Origin: Methanobacteriaceae archaeon
GTDB taxonomy: Archaea > Methanobacteriota > Methanobacteria > Methanobacteriales > Methanobacteriaceae
Length of the DNA stretch: 64,000 nt
Direction of reading: 5' to 3'
Assembly: GCA_030656015.1 (NCBI GenBank)
Contig: JAUSNX010000010.1
Span: 105,835-169,834, forward strand
Of this stretch, positions 38,072 to 49,264 are shown one piece after another (the first letter of the stretch is position 1; each line of letters begins with the position of its first letter). The notes below the pieces were generated by a model. It was not told the DNA's origin. It was given only the letters and a program-made list of their open reading frames with translations, and did not search any database. A program made the position numbers and the translations under genes.

Positions 38072-38524
38072 ATGCTTGGAGAGACTGAATTATTAAAATT
38101 ATTTCCTGATTTTAAGGAACTAGCAGAACCATCTGGAATTGATTTGAGATTAGATGAAATTTTTATCCAAACTGGGCCTGGTTCACTTATTGATAATGAA
38201 AAAAACCTCCCTACTATAGAAAAATTAGAGCCTCCTATTTACAAACTTCAGCCAAAAACTGCTTATTTAGCAACAATTGATCGAAAAATAAAAATACCAA
38301 AAGGGTTTTCTATGCTATATCTTCCCAGATCAACTCTTTTAAGGTCTTTTGTTTCTGTTCACACTGCTGTGGGCGATCCAGGATTCTATGGAACATTACA
38401 GTTCATGCTTTATAATTATGGAGAATTTGAATACACTCTTAAACAGGGCGAAAGAATCGCCCAGGGCGTTGTTTTTGATGTGAAAGGCTCTGGAGAATAT
38501 AATGGTAGTTATCAGGAAGAATGA
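38072..38524 (+). CDS. dUTPase/dCTP deaminase family protein
   Basis: The 150-residue protein has the family motifs PSGIDLRLDEIF near 37, PRSTLLRSFVSVHTAVGDPGF near 87 and GERIAQGVVF near 127. It hydrolyses dUTP (or deaminates dCTP) to keep uracil out of DNA and supply dUMP. The C-terminus is short, and the dCTP-deaminase catalytic glutamate pattern is not obvious, so dUTPase is preferred. AAGGAGAT precedes the ATG. Two inverted repeats lie in the preceding 130 bases. Confidence 0.8.
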   Translation: MLGETELLKLFPDFKELAEPSGIDLRLDEIFIQTGPGSLIDNEKNLPTIEKLEPPIYKLQPKTAYLATIDRKIKIPKGFSMLYLPRSTLLRSFVSVHTAVGDPGFYGTLQFMLYNYGEFEYTLKQGERIAQGVVFDVKGSGEYNGSYQEE

Positions 38525-38662
38525 GTAATAAATGAGTAATTTATCAAATATAACTTAAATGTTATTAATTAAAAAGCAAGAATATCCTAAATTGCATTGA
38601 AAATAATAAAAAATGAGAAATATGGGTAATCATCATATCTATAGATTATCCACATTATTTTA

Positions 38663-40615
<1,953 letters not shown>

Positions 40616-40850
40616 TTTATCCCCTTCCCCCACAAATTTGACTTGATAATTAATTATTTTCGTCTTGCATGCAATTAAACTGGAGTATTAAGTAAAGTAT
40701 AATATGTAATTTCATCTTTGAATAGTTTACTGGAATTTTTAGTAAATGAGAGTAATATAATGAAATTTTAAAGAATTATTCAAATAAATTAAATTTAAAT
40801 TAGATAATACTAAATATAATTAAATATTTCTTTTACAAAATATTAAAACA

Positions 40851-42536
40851 ATGAATAAATCATCAATGATGAAACCAGAAAAAATTAGTTGTGCAAAGGC
40901 AATTATAAATATTCTAGAACAAGAAGATGTTGAATGGATTTTTGGACATCCTGGAGAACAAATACTATCTTTATATGATGCCCTAAGATCATCACCAATA
41001 AATCACGTTTTGGTTCGTCATGAACAATCAGCCGCCCATGCCGCAGACGGCTATGCTCGTGCATCTGGAAAATTTGGAGTATGTGTGGCTACTGCAGGTC
41101 CTGGTGCTTTAAACTTAGTTATGGGAGTTGCTACTGCTTACCGAGACTCGATTCCAATATTAGTAATTACTGGAGATGTTCCCACAAAGCAAAGAGGCCA
41201 GAATACATTTCAAGACATTGACCTCAGTTCAGTATTTAAGCCAATTAGTAGAAAAACTTTCTATTCATCTAATGTCCAAGAAGCCATTTCAAATTTGAAA
41301 AAATCCATTGAAATGCTGAAAAAAGGGCCAACCGGGCCAGTCCATCTTAATTTACCTAAAGATGTTCTGGATGAATTTATTGGTGAAAATATTATTTTTA
41401 AATTGGACATTGATTTTGAATCTGGAAGTCTCGGAAATTCGCAATCAGATTTATCACAACTAAAAAAAGTAGTTGAATCAATTAAATCTGCTAAAAAACC
41501 ATTAATAGTTGCTGGGGCGGGTTTAGTTTGGTCGGGTGCTTTAAATGAGATTAAAGAATTTGTTAATAAAACCCACACCCCTCTGGCCACCACTTATCAT
41601 GGCCGGGGAATATTAAGAGAAGATGATGATTATTGTGTGGGCCTTATTGGAAACAGAGGCACTCCGGTAGGTAATTATGCTGGTGCCAACTGCGATCTGG
41701 TTTTAGGTTTAGGTTGTCGTTTTTCAGAGCGAACACTTACTGGAATAGGTTCTGGAGAAAATAATCCCCAGATTGTTCAAGTCAATATGGATTCTGAAAC
41801 ATTAAAAGGAGATATTAACCTTCAAATGGATGTTAAAGAATTTTTAAATGAAATTATGAAAATTTCAGAATCATCAAGTCCTGAAGATGACCCCCATATC
41901 AAATCATGGTTAGAAGAATTGCAGGTATACTCAAAAGACCATCCCGCACCATATGATACAGAATTTTTTTATTCCGAGGTTCCTTTAAAACCCCAGCAGG
42001 CCATAAAAGAGATTTTAGACGGTTCAAATGATTCAACCATTGTTAATGATGCTGGAACCCACACCACCTGGGTAACCCTCTATAAAAAAGTCTTAAGGCC
42101 ATTTTCACTGCTATTTTCAGGAGCATTTGGGCCCATGGGATATGGTCTGCCTGCTGCCATCGGAACATGTTTTGCTAGGCCCAGTGAAAGCATAGTGGCC
42201 ATTATAGGAGATGGTGGATTTCAAATGACCATCCAGGAATTGGCTACAGTTCATCAAAACAATTTACCGATGGTTATATGTATAATCAACAATAGTTCAC
42301 TGGGCATTATCCGCCAATGGCAGGAAATGCACCACAGTGGCAGCTATGAAGTAGAACTGGAAAACCCAAACTTTGTTAAGTTGGCCCAATCCTATGGAAT
42401 TGAAGCCGTACGAGTTGAATCCCCTGGAGATGTATTTAAATTTGTTAAAAAAGGAATTGAAATGAAAAAACCATTCTTGATTGACATTTCAGTGAAAGAA
42501 GAGAATATACCACTTCCCGATTTCATAAAGGAATGA
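40851..42536 (+). CDS. ilvB: Thiamine-diphosphate enzyme, acetolactate synthase large-subunit-like
   Basis: The 561-residue protein has all three ThDP-enzyme domains: the N-terminal Pyr domain with GHPGEQ and catalytic Glu in VRHEQSAAHAADGYARASG, a central domain near 195-330, and the C-terminal PP domain with GDGGFQMTIQELATVHQNN (GDG...NN motif). Acetolactate synthase makes the branched-chain precursor from pyruvate. No ilvN regulatory subunit lies nearby, so another ThDP carboligase or decarboxylase is possible. It starts without a clear ribosome-binding site. Confidence 0.85.
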   Translation: MNKSSMMKPEKISCAKAIINILEQEDVEWIFGHPGEQILSLYDALRSSPINHVLVRHEQSAAHAADGYARASGKFGVCVATAGPGALNLVMGVATAYRDSIPILVITGDVPTKQRGQNTFQDIDLSSVFKPISRKTFYSSNVQEAISNLKKSIEMLKKGPTGPVHLNLPKDVLDEFIGENIIFKLDIDFESGSLGNSQSDLSQLKKVVESIKSAKKPLIVAGAGLVWSGALNEIKEFVNKTHTPLATTYHGRGILREDDDYCVGLIGNRGTPVGNYAGANCDLVLGLGCRFSERTLTGIGSGENNPQIVQVNMDSETLKGDINLQMDVKEFLNEIMKISESSSPEDDPHIKSWLEELQVYSKDHPAPYDTEFFYSEVPLKPQQAIKEILDGSNDSTIVNDAGTHTTWVTLYKKVLRPFSLLFSGAFGPMGYGLPAAIGTCFARPSESIVAIIGDGGFQMTIQELATVHQNNLPMVICIINNSSLGIIRQWQEMHHSGSYEVELENPNFVKLAQSYGIEAVRVESPGDVFKFVKKGIEMKKPFLIDISVKEENIPLPDFIKE

Positions 42537-42681
42537 TTTATTGGTTGAATTTTATTATGGTTAAGATTTTGTTAATCTGTAAAAATATTCCAAATATAAA
42601 TCAAAATAAAATATCACTCAATGAATAGAAATTATCGAAATGACCAAAGATATTTATTAATATAATTCTGACTTATGACAA

Positions 42682-42866
42682 TTGAACGGAATTGCTACTA
42701 AAGATCCTGTTCTGGAAACCCTGGACTGTTCCTTGGAAGAACTTAAAAAACTTCAAAAAAGGCCTTCAGGTCTTTTTATCTCAGGCCTAATTATTTGATA
42801 AACCAGGCAAGTAAAGATGGATTTGTGCTTATAAACACGGCTGCCGCGATTGTTAAAGAAATTTAA
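42682..42866 (+). pseudogene. Frameshifted 3' remnant of a B12-binding-type radical SAM gene
   Basis: Frame 1 from 42682 reads ATKDPVLETLDCSLEELKK and stops at 42796-42798. Another frame, entered at the A6 run at 42755-42760, reads KKAFRSFYLRPNYLINQASK and continues through KDGFVLINTAAAIVKEI to TAA at 42864-42866. Joined by one base at the A-run they give the typical end of radical SAM/B12 enzymes (LEELKKLQKKAFRSFYLRP). The 5' portion of such a gene is absent, so this is a decayed relic rather than a live gene. Confidence 0.6.
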
Positions 42867-43021
42867 TTCCATTTAAGTTAAAAAATTAATATTTAATCAA
42901 TAATAATGCTTATTAAATAGTCAAAATATTAAGACATGTAATATTATTTTTCTAAAATAGAATAAAAAAAGATAAAATAGAAATTATAATCGTAAAAATA
43001 AAAATAACGATTAAATATTTA
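42867..43021. other. AT-rich spacer between relic and aminotransferase gene
   Basis: Together with 42537-42681, this sequence flanks the pseudogene relic. I see nothing else in it. Confidence 0.4.
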
Positions 43022-44176
43022 TTATATATTATCTGGCAAGTAGGTATCTGCCACAGCAGCTACACCTTCACCCATATTCACTTCGAAACCTAACTCCCTA
43101 AGAGTCATTTCCAGAGCAGAAAAGGTAGTGATGAGTTCTCTGTGAGTAATATTACCCATGTGGCCTATTCTGAAAATATTTCCCTTGAGGTGGTCTTGGC
43201 CACCGGCCAGTTCTACCCGGTATTTGTTTCTCATGGTTCCTCGAAGTTCACCGTCACTTACTCCTTCGGGCATGTTTACAGCCGTAACCGTAGTAGAAGA
43301 CACAGATTCATCCGGGAATAATTCCAAGTTTAAGGCATTTATAGCATTTCTAGTAGCTTTTGCAGCTATTTGATGCCTTTTAACTCTGTTGACCAGGCCT
43401 TCTTCCATAATTATGTCCAGTGCTTCATGCATAGCATACATTAAAGAGACAGATGGTGTGTAAGGAGTTTCTGGTGGTTGAGCAGCACCGCTCTTGCGGT
43501 ATTTTTTCATGTTGAGGTAGTAGCTTTTTGCTTCAACCTTATCCACAACATTCCATGCGTCATTACTCAAAGTAATAGCTGCCATACCTGGAGGTGCTGC
43601 CATACACTTCTGGGATCCCGTGACACAGATGTCAATTCCATATCCATCCACATCTACTTCATCTCCAGCCAGTGACGAAACAGTATCTACCACATAAAGA
43701 GCATCATAGTCGCTCATTATTTTTCCAATTTCTTTAATAGGGTTTGAAACACCCGTGGAGGTTTCATTGTGCACTACAGTGACAGCCTTTATGTCTTCAT
43801 TCTCTTCTAAGGCATATCCGATCTCGTCAGGGTTTACACCTTTTCCCCATTCTACATCAATAGTCTGGGATTCTCCACCAAATGCATCAACAATCTGGCC
43901 AAATCTTTGGCCGAACTTTCCGCCGACTACACTCAGTATTTTATCTCCAGGGTTAATGATATTGGCCATGGCCGCTTCCATAGCAGCAGTACCAGACCCC
44001 GTGATAAGGTAAGACTTATTATTTGTCCGGAAGACATCAGACATCATTTCTGTAGTTTCGCTCAGAATTTTACCGAATAAAGCGCTTCGGTGATTCACAA
44101 TGTTCTCGGACATGGCTTTCAGGACTCGGGGAGCCACCCGTGTCGGCCCGGGAATCATTAGCAATGTTTCATCCAT
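43022..44176 (-). CDS. Class V aminotransferase (serine/alanine-glyoxylate family)
   Basis: The 384-residue PLP enzyme has the family start LLMIPGPTRVAPRVL, SYLITGSGTAAMEAAMAN, the internal aldimine Asp region LYVVDTVSSLAG and the PLP lysine in TGSQKCMAAPPG near 195. In methanogens these proteins are annotated as serine-pyruvate or aspartate aminotransferases and may serve serine/glycine or phosphonate metabolism; the substrate cannot be read here. GGAGGT lies before the ATG. Confidence 0.9.
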   Translation of the reverse strand: MDETLLMIPGPTRVAPRVLKAMSENIVNHRSALFGKILSETTEMMSDVFRTNNKSYLITGSGTAAMEAAMANIINPGDKILSVVGGKFGQRFGQIVDAFGGESQTIDVEWGKGVNPDEIGYALEENEDIKAVTVVHNETSTGVSNPIKEIGKIMSDYDALYVVDTVSSLAGDEVDVDGYGIDICVTGSQKCMAAPPGMAAITLSNDAWNVVDKVEAKSYYLNMKKYRKSGAAQPPETPYTPSVSLMYAMHEALDIIMEEGLVNRVKRHQIAAKATRNAINALNLELFPDESVSSTTVTAVNMPEGVSDGELRGTMRNKYRVELAGGQDHLKGNIFRIGHMGNITHRELITTFSALEMTLRELGFEVNMGEGVAAVADTYLPDNI

Positions 44177-44577
44177 TTTTAAAAAACCTCCAAATATTTG
44201 CAGCTTATAAAAGAGCTTGAATTATAATCCACACCAGGACTTCATATGTCCCTAGTTTATATCTAAATTATTCTAACTTAAAAACCTTATTTAACATCAA
44301 ATTTAGGTAAGGTAATATTAACTAATATTTTACTAATATTTTTACCAAAATCATGTTAAAATGTACAAATTTGTGTATATTTTAATTAACAAAATAATGA
44401 ATTAAATCCATGAATACTATTCATATTTTATTAATTTTAATTTAATTGAACTTCATTTAATAAATCATTATGCAGCAAAAAAATTATTCCTAATTGAACT
44501 TCAAATTTAACAAATTAATTATCAAAATAAAAAAAATTACAAATATTTATTTTTATGTTCTTTCTAAATATAATCTA
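44177..44577. other. Divergent intergenic region before mptE
   Basis: This AT-rich 401-bp spacer separates the divergent aminotransferase and MptE genes. It holds the mptE TATA box near its right end. No other element is supported. Confidence 0.5.
44542..44550 (+). promoter_or_regulatory. TATA box for a leaderless mptE transcript
   Basis: AATATTTAT sits 28 bases before the ATG at 44578, and no Shine-Dalgarno lies between. The spacing predicts initiation within a few bases of the start codon, so a leaderless mRNA. Confidence 0.45.
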
Positions 44578-45327
44578 ATGGAAATTGAAACCTGGATGGC
44601 ATGGTATAAAGAAATACTCCAGAATTTTGGATTTGATAGAAAGTCTGATGAAGAATCTGCGGAGTATCTGAATGATTATTTAAAAAATCAGTTTATCAAT
44701 GATAATAGAAATAAAAAAGCTATTTATTTTAGTGATTTGCCTACCAAAGAAAATATTATTGTTTTTGGGGCAGGTCCGTCCCTTAAAAAGCATATAAATC
44801 AACTTAAACCAAAAATATCTGCAAATCCAGATCAATTTATTTTAATATCCGCTGATGGGGCCACCACTGCATTAATAGAAGATAATATAGTCCCACATAT
44901 AATTGTAACCGATTTAGATGGTAAATTAGAAGATATTCTAAAGGCCAATGCACAAGGTGCATTTTTAGTTGTTCATGGCCATGGAAATAATCTAGATGCT
45001 TTAAAAACAAACTTAAACGATTTGAAAAATGTTCTGGGCACCACCCAAAGTTACCCTTTAGAATATGTTCATAATTTCGGTGGTTTTACTGATGGTGATC
45101 GGGCCGTGTTTCTAGCCGTGAAATTAGGGGCTAAAAATATTATTATGGCAGGTATGGACTTTGGAGAAGTGGTTACCAAATATTCCAGGCCAAATATGAA
45201 AGATGTTACTGGGCCGGCCGATGATATTAAGAAATTGAAGTTAAAATATGCTGAAAGGCTGGTGGAATGGATAGGAGCGAATGAAGATGTTTCTATTTAT
45301 AATTTAGTTAAAAAAGCAGATTTTTAA
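44578..45327 (+). CDS. mptE: 6-hydroxymethyl-7,8-dihydropterin pyrophosphokinase, MptE type (DUF115)
   Basis: The 249-residue protein carries DUF115 signatures: FGAGPSLKKHI, LISADGATTALIE and the acidic IIVTDLDGK, then VVHGHGNN and FTDGDRAVF. In methanogens this family (MptE) activates the pterin with ATP during methanopterin synthesis and replaces bacterial FolK. The start at ATG 44578 fits the family; the frame continues upstream to 44494 but with low-complexity AT-rich codons. Confidence 0.9.
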   Translation: MEIETWMAWYKEILQNFGFDRKSDEESAEYLNDYLKNQFINDNRNKKAIYFSDLPTKENIIVFGAGPSLKKHINQLKPKISANPDQFILISADGATTALIEDNIVPHIIVTDLDGKLEDILKANAQGAFLVVHGHGNNLDALKTNLNDLKNVLGTTQSYPLEYVHNFGGFTDGDRAVFLAVKLGAKNIIMAGMDFGEVVTKYSRPNMKDVTGPADDIKKLKLKYAERLVEWIGANEDVSIYNLVKKADF

Positions 45328-45437
45328 TTTTGTATTTAAGAATTTATTTTAATTTTATTTTTTTAATTTTTTTAATTTATAAAATTATATTTTTAGAACA
45401 TCTCGCGAATCCTAACATACACATACTTTATTAATTA

Positions 45438-46583
45438 ATGAAACCAACTATCTTTATGGGAATTGAAGATATTTTATTACACGATGAGACCATCTTCAAA
45501 AATATTAATGCTTTTGACCCGGATTATTTGCCAGAAAGCTACAAATACCGGGATTCACAGATGGAAGCCCTTGCAATATGCATCAGGCCAGCTTTAAAAA
45601 AGGGAAGGCCCATTAATGCAGTTGTTTTAGGTTCATGTGCCACTGGAAAAACCACGGCCATTAAAAAAATATTTGACCTGGTAGAACGCAATTCAGAGAA
45701 AGTTGTTTGTTGTTATATTAACTGCCAACTCCATACTACTCGTTTTGGGATTTTCTCTCAAATTTATCAGAGAGTGTTTGGACATTTCCCCCCAGAGACT
45801 GGAGTTCCTTTTTCTAGAATTTATCAAAAAATTATGCAACATCTTGTATCTGAAGAAAAAGCTCTGGTTGTGGCCTTAGATGATGTTAATTATCTGTTCC
45901 ACAGCAAAAATGCTAACAAAATCTTTTACGACATACTTCGGGCCCATGAGGTATTTCCTGGTGCTAGAACTGGAGTTTTTGCCATTTTATCAGACATAGA
46001 ATTTAGATTTGCCCTGGATAAAAATGTTAATTCTATTTTCATTCCTCAGGACGTTATATTTCAGCCCTATGCGCGAGAAGAAATATATAGCATCCTTAAA
46101 GAAAGAACTAGTCTTGGTTTTTATCCTGAAGTAATTTCTGATGAAATATTAGATGAAATAGTAGAGCGGACTTCAGAGAGTGGCGATCTTAGAGTAGGTA
46201 TAGACCTCTTAAGAGTTTGTGGAAATTTAGCAGAATCAGAAGCTTCTAGAACAATCGAAAACAAACATTTAGACGAAGCTTTAAAACGAACCGGGCCTGC
46301 AAGTTTAGCTCACACACTTAATTCTCTTTCAGATCTTGAAAACAGTCTTTTAGAATTAATAATTAATTTTAAAGATGAAAATTTAACTGCCGGAAGCCTT
46401 TATGAATTATTTAAACAGAATACTGGAACCAGCTACTCCTCATTCAATCGAAACCTGGATAAACTGGAATTTCTCCGATTAATTGATACCAAGTTCACTG
46501 GAAAAGGAATGAGAGGGAATTCCAGGCTAATAATATTAAGATTTAGCCAGGATGAAATCAATAAATGCATGGTTCAACCCTAA
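45438..46583 (+). CDS. cdc6: Orc1/Cdc6 replication initiator
   Basis: The 381-residue AAA+ protein has Walker A GSCATGKTT near 68, Walker B VVALDDVNYLF near 145, sensor 1 at ILSD and sensor 2 near SGDLRVGIDLLR. A C-terminal winged-helix domain follows (about 295-375). It loads MCM at origins. The divergent P-loop suggests the second Cdc6 paralogue of Methanobacteriales rather than the principal one. I found no origin-recognition-box repeats near it. No ribosome-binding site precedes the ATG. Confidence 0.93.
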   Translation: MKPTIFMGIEDILLHDETIFKNINAFDPDYLPESYKYRDSQMEALAICIRPALKKGRPINAVVLGSCATGKTTAIKKIFDLVERNSEKVVCCYINCQLHTTRFGIFSQIYQRVFGHFPPETGVPFSRIYQKIMQHLVSEEKALVVALDDVNYLFHSKNANKIFYDILRAHEVFPGARTGVFAILSDIEFRFALDKNVNSIFIPQDVIFQPYAREEIYSILKERTSLGFYPEVISDEILDEIVERTSESGDLRVGIDLLRVCGNLAESEASRTIENKHLDEALKRTGPASLAHTLNSLSDLENSLLELIINFKDENLTAGSLYELFKQNTGTSYSSFNRNLDKLEFLRLIDTKFTGKGMRGNSRLIILRFSQDEINKCMVQP

Positions 46584-46612
46584 TCACCAGATTGATGAGA
46601 GGTGGGGTTTTT
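46576..46612 (+). terminator. Bulged hairpin and T-run after cdc6
   Basis: AACCC and GGGTT form an outer stem and CACC/GGTG an inner stem, with a TAAT bulge and a 12-base loop, followed by TTTTT. It overlaps the end of the cdc6 gene. Confidence 0.55.
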
Positions 46613-46694
46613 AAATTATTTCTGCCATTTTGAGTGCTTGGGGAGGCAAAATTATGGTTAACCGTTTATGATTTAACAATGACCATAATTTATA

Positions 46695-46874
46695 TTAAAA
46701 TCCGGCAGGATAATTAGAGTTATGGGCACCAGCCACAAAAAGTATGCTGAATATAAGTACCCCGGTGATAAAGAGCATCACCATGCATGATTGAACATTA
46801 ATGGCCCTTAAGTCAAATAAAGGCTCTTTTTTTCTTAGATTTGGGATTGAATTGGACTTACCAACTTTAAACAT
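46695..46874 (-). CDS. 59-residue single-span membrane protein
   Basis: A 60-codon ORF on the minus strand (ATG 46872-46874, TAA 46695-46697) encodes a basic/polar N-terminus (MFKVGKSNSIPNLRKKEP), a single strongly hydrophobic segment (VMLFITGVLIFSILFVAGA, residues ~32-50) and a short tail ending NYPAGF. AGTGAT lies five bases before the ATG. Positive residues before the helix predict the N-terminus inside. It is not a family I recognise. It converges with cdc6 and diverges from the archease gene. Confidence 0.65.
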   Translation of the reverse strand: MFKVGKSNSIPNLRKKEPLFDLRAINVQSCMVMLFITGVLIFSILFVAGAHNSNYPAGF

Positions 46875-47152
46875 TTAAATCACTTCCACACTACTATCAT
46901 TGACTTAAAGAGTATTTAAGAAAAGAGATAGAGAGCGTATGAAAAGTAATCATTTTTATATTTCGATATTTTTAGTTTCACAAAATTAAAAATAAAAAAA
47001 GGTTCAAATAGTATATCAAATAATAAATTATTCATCAGATAAATCTATTTATCAAATTAAACCATTTTACTATTGTTTAATTAAAAATTAAATAAGGAGA
47101 GCATAATATTTTAGATAATAATTTAAAAGAAAATAAATCTGAAGATGCAGCA
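46875..47152. other. Divergent region between the small membrane protein and archease
   Basis: An AT-rich spacer with TATA-like sequences on both strands. At 47094-47100 it holds AAGGAGA, a strong ribosome-binding site that is not followed by ATG, GTG or TTG at normal distance (see the archease entry). Confidence 0.5.
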
Positions 47153-47572
47153 TTGAAGTTTGAATTCTTTGATGTAACTGCGGATGCAGGATTCTGGGCC
47201 TATGGTTCCACCCTAGAAGAGTCTTATGAGAATGCCGGCCTGGCCATGTTTGAAATAATGACGGATGCCACGCAAGTTTCTCCAGTAGTTAAAAAAGAAT
47301 TCACCATTGAATCTGAAGATAAAGTTTCTCTCCTATACGATTGGCTAGAAGAGTTATTGTTTTTACATGATGTGGAGTTCATTCTTTTTTCCAAATTTAA
47401 AGTAAGTATAACCCCCTTAGAAGAAGGTTATAAATTAAAAGCAGAAGTTTGGGGAGATGAAATCAATCGGGAAATCCATGAACAGCGAGATGAAGTAAAG
47501 GCCGTTACTTTTCACCTCATGGAAGTGAATGAGAAACCCGAGTTTAATGTCAGGGTTATTTTGGATTTATAA
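47153..47572 (+). CDS. Archease, RtcB cofactor protein
   Basis: The 139-residue protein matches archease: FFDVTADAGFWAYGSTLEES at the N-terminus with the metal-binding Asp, and VSLLYDWLEELLF in the middle, ending NVRVILDL. Archease speeds the guanylylation and turnover of the RtcB ligase. The nearest usual start is TTG 47153, but the strong site AAGGAGA is 53 bases upstream and would place an in-frame ATT at 47108 at ideal spacing, adding 15 residues. It is separated from rtcB by one gene. Confidence 0.93.
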   Translation: MKFEFFDVTADAGFWAYGSTLEESYENAGLAMFEIMTDATQVSPVVKKEFTIESEDKVSLLYDWLEELLFLHDVEFILFSKFKVSITPLEEGYKLKAEVWGDEINREIHEQRDEVKAVTFHLMEVNEKPEFNVRVILDL

Positions 47573-47932
47573 TGTTTTATTTTGCTAATTTAATATATTA
47601 TTTCAGTTTTTTTATTAATTAATAAATAACTAAATTTTTTTTTGAACATTACATTTATATAATAATACTTCATGATGTATTAACATTATTGTAATATTAA
47701 ATTTATTAAATGTTTTAAGCACAGCTTATACCAAAAAAATCTTTAAAAACAAGAAAAAGTAAAATAACAAACAGAAAAACTATTTAAATAATAATTGAAC
47801 TAATTAAATAATTAATTAAATAATTTAGAGCTGTGAGCCGCTATAGAAAGGAATAAATTAATTTTTTGATGCTGTAAGATAATAGTTTTTTGAAATTGAT
47901 GATACATATATAACAAAATTGGTGTGAATTAA
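47573..47932. other. AT-rich spacer between archease and RDD genes
   Basis: A 360-bp low-complexity spacer. GGTGTG precedes the RDD gene start. I see no ORF or RNA gene. Confidence 0.45.
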
Positions 47933-48862
47933 ATGAATATTAGAAAGTTTTTAGCTGGAATTGTTGGTATTTTGACTTTTATTGGTATAATTGTATTAAT
48001 CGGCATGGTTGTTAATAATATTTGGCCGGGTTATTCACCAAGTGATCATCCCCTGGAACGAATTGTAATGTTAATGTTTTCAGCAATTATAGCCTCATCA
48101 ACATATAATCTAATAAAAGGAGAAGAAATAAAAGAAAATGGAAAAACTGTTGATAATAATCATATTTTAGAAACAAATAAAAATAATAATTACTTCTTAA
48201 ATAAATCAAAGGATATTATTGAAAATAATAGCAATTTAGTGGCAGATTCTCCAGAAAATATCCTTGAAGAGATTACAATTCAAAAACATCCTGAAACTAA
48301 ACAAATAAGTGCCAAAAAATCTTCAGAACCCCATCTCCAATCTTTTAACCAAAGAAATTATCAAACAAAAAACTGCACAGTATGTCAGCAAGAGAATAAA
48401 AAAGATGCCAGCTACTGCATAATGTGTGGAAATCAACTAATTGAATATGCATCTCTTTTAAAGCGATTAATGGCATTCATCATAGACATGACAATATTAT
48501 CCGTGTTAATGGGGGGATTATTAATATTAATGGCCATTATAATTCCCAATTCGGACACCACTAATTTTGATTTTTATTTTATGTTATGGATTATTATATC
48601 TGCTTGCACATCATTCATATACTTCGTACTATTCAATCTAACCGGCCAGACTTGTGGTAAAATGGGTCTTAAAATAAAAGTCGTAAGTGATCAAAACCAA
48701 AAGTTAAACCTGCTTCAAAGTTTTTTAAGGACATTAATTTTAATTGTAGATTTAATGCCTTACTTCATACCAGGATTAATAGCCCTAATAGCAATGGCTT
48801 CCTCAGAAAAAAACCAGAGACTAGGAGATATGATAACCAAAACCATCGTCATTGAAAAGTAA
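47933..48862 (+). CDS. RDD-family membrane protein with zinc ribbon
   Basis: The 309-residue protein has two N-terminal membrane segments (about 8-25 and 42-60), then an Asn-rich linker (about 65-140) and a zinc ribbon CTVCQQ...CIMCGNQL near 144-165. The C-terminal RDD domain follows (LLKRLMAFIIDMTILS with three or four membrane segments to about 290). RDD proteins are membrane proteins of uncertain role; some are linked to ion transport. The start follows GGTG. It lies between archease and rtcB and runs the same way. Confidence 0.82.
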   Translation: MNIRKFLAGIVGILTFIGIIVLIGMVVNNIWPGYSPSDHPLERIVMLMFSAIIASSTYNLIKGEEIKENGKTVDNNHILETNKNNNYFLNKSKDIIENNSNLVADSPENILEEITIQKHPETKQISAKKSSEPHLQSFNQRNYQTKNCTVCQQENKKDASYCIMCGNQLIEYASLLKRLMAFIIDMTILSVLMGGLLILMAIIIPNSDTTNFDFYFMLWIIISACTSFIYFVLFNLTGQTCGKMGLKIKVVSDQNQKLNLLQSFLRTLILIVDLMPYFIPGLIALIAMASSEKNQRLGDMITKTIVIEK

Positions 48863-49264
48863 GCTAATAAATAAAGACGTATTAAGAGTTAATTTACAAA
48901 AAACCGATCATTCACTTACAATAAAATAAAAGGGCCCAAACTGGAATCTGAAGCGGAGAAAAAGTAAAAAATAGAATCATCTCCGGTATTAATTTATTTA
49001 ATTAATTTTTAACAACTCAAAATTCATTTATTTTTTTCATTCTCCCAATATTCTAATTTTAATAAGTAGCAGTCATCTATACAATATAAATGCACAAATG
49101 CACAAATGGTTTATTAACTTAGAATTGAATTTCAGAGTTTTAGTATTATCAAATTAGGTATATAAATAAAATATTTTTAATTTTAGCTGTTTATAGTGAA
49201 TTATTATATCAAAATAACTTGAAAATAAATTAAAAAGCTTAAAAAACAGCGCAGAGGGTTTATC
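48863..49264. other. Spacer before rtcB
   Basis: A 402-bp mostly AT-rich spacer with one less AT-rich patch at 48930-48977. I see no accepted gene; see the rejected list for the short coding-like tail there. Confidence 0.45.

Noticed and set aside
45328..47152. Possible replication origin around the Orc1/Cdc6 gene
   Set aside because: I looked for repeated origin-recognition-box-like sequences (for example TTACACTTGAA) and found none on either strand. Only the terminator hairpin and AT-rich spacers are present.
48930..48977. Short less AT-rich stretch reading KGPKLESEAEKK before a stop, like the end of a lost gene
   Set aside because: Only 14 codons, with no recognisable family and no upstream coding remnant.
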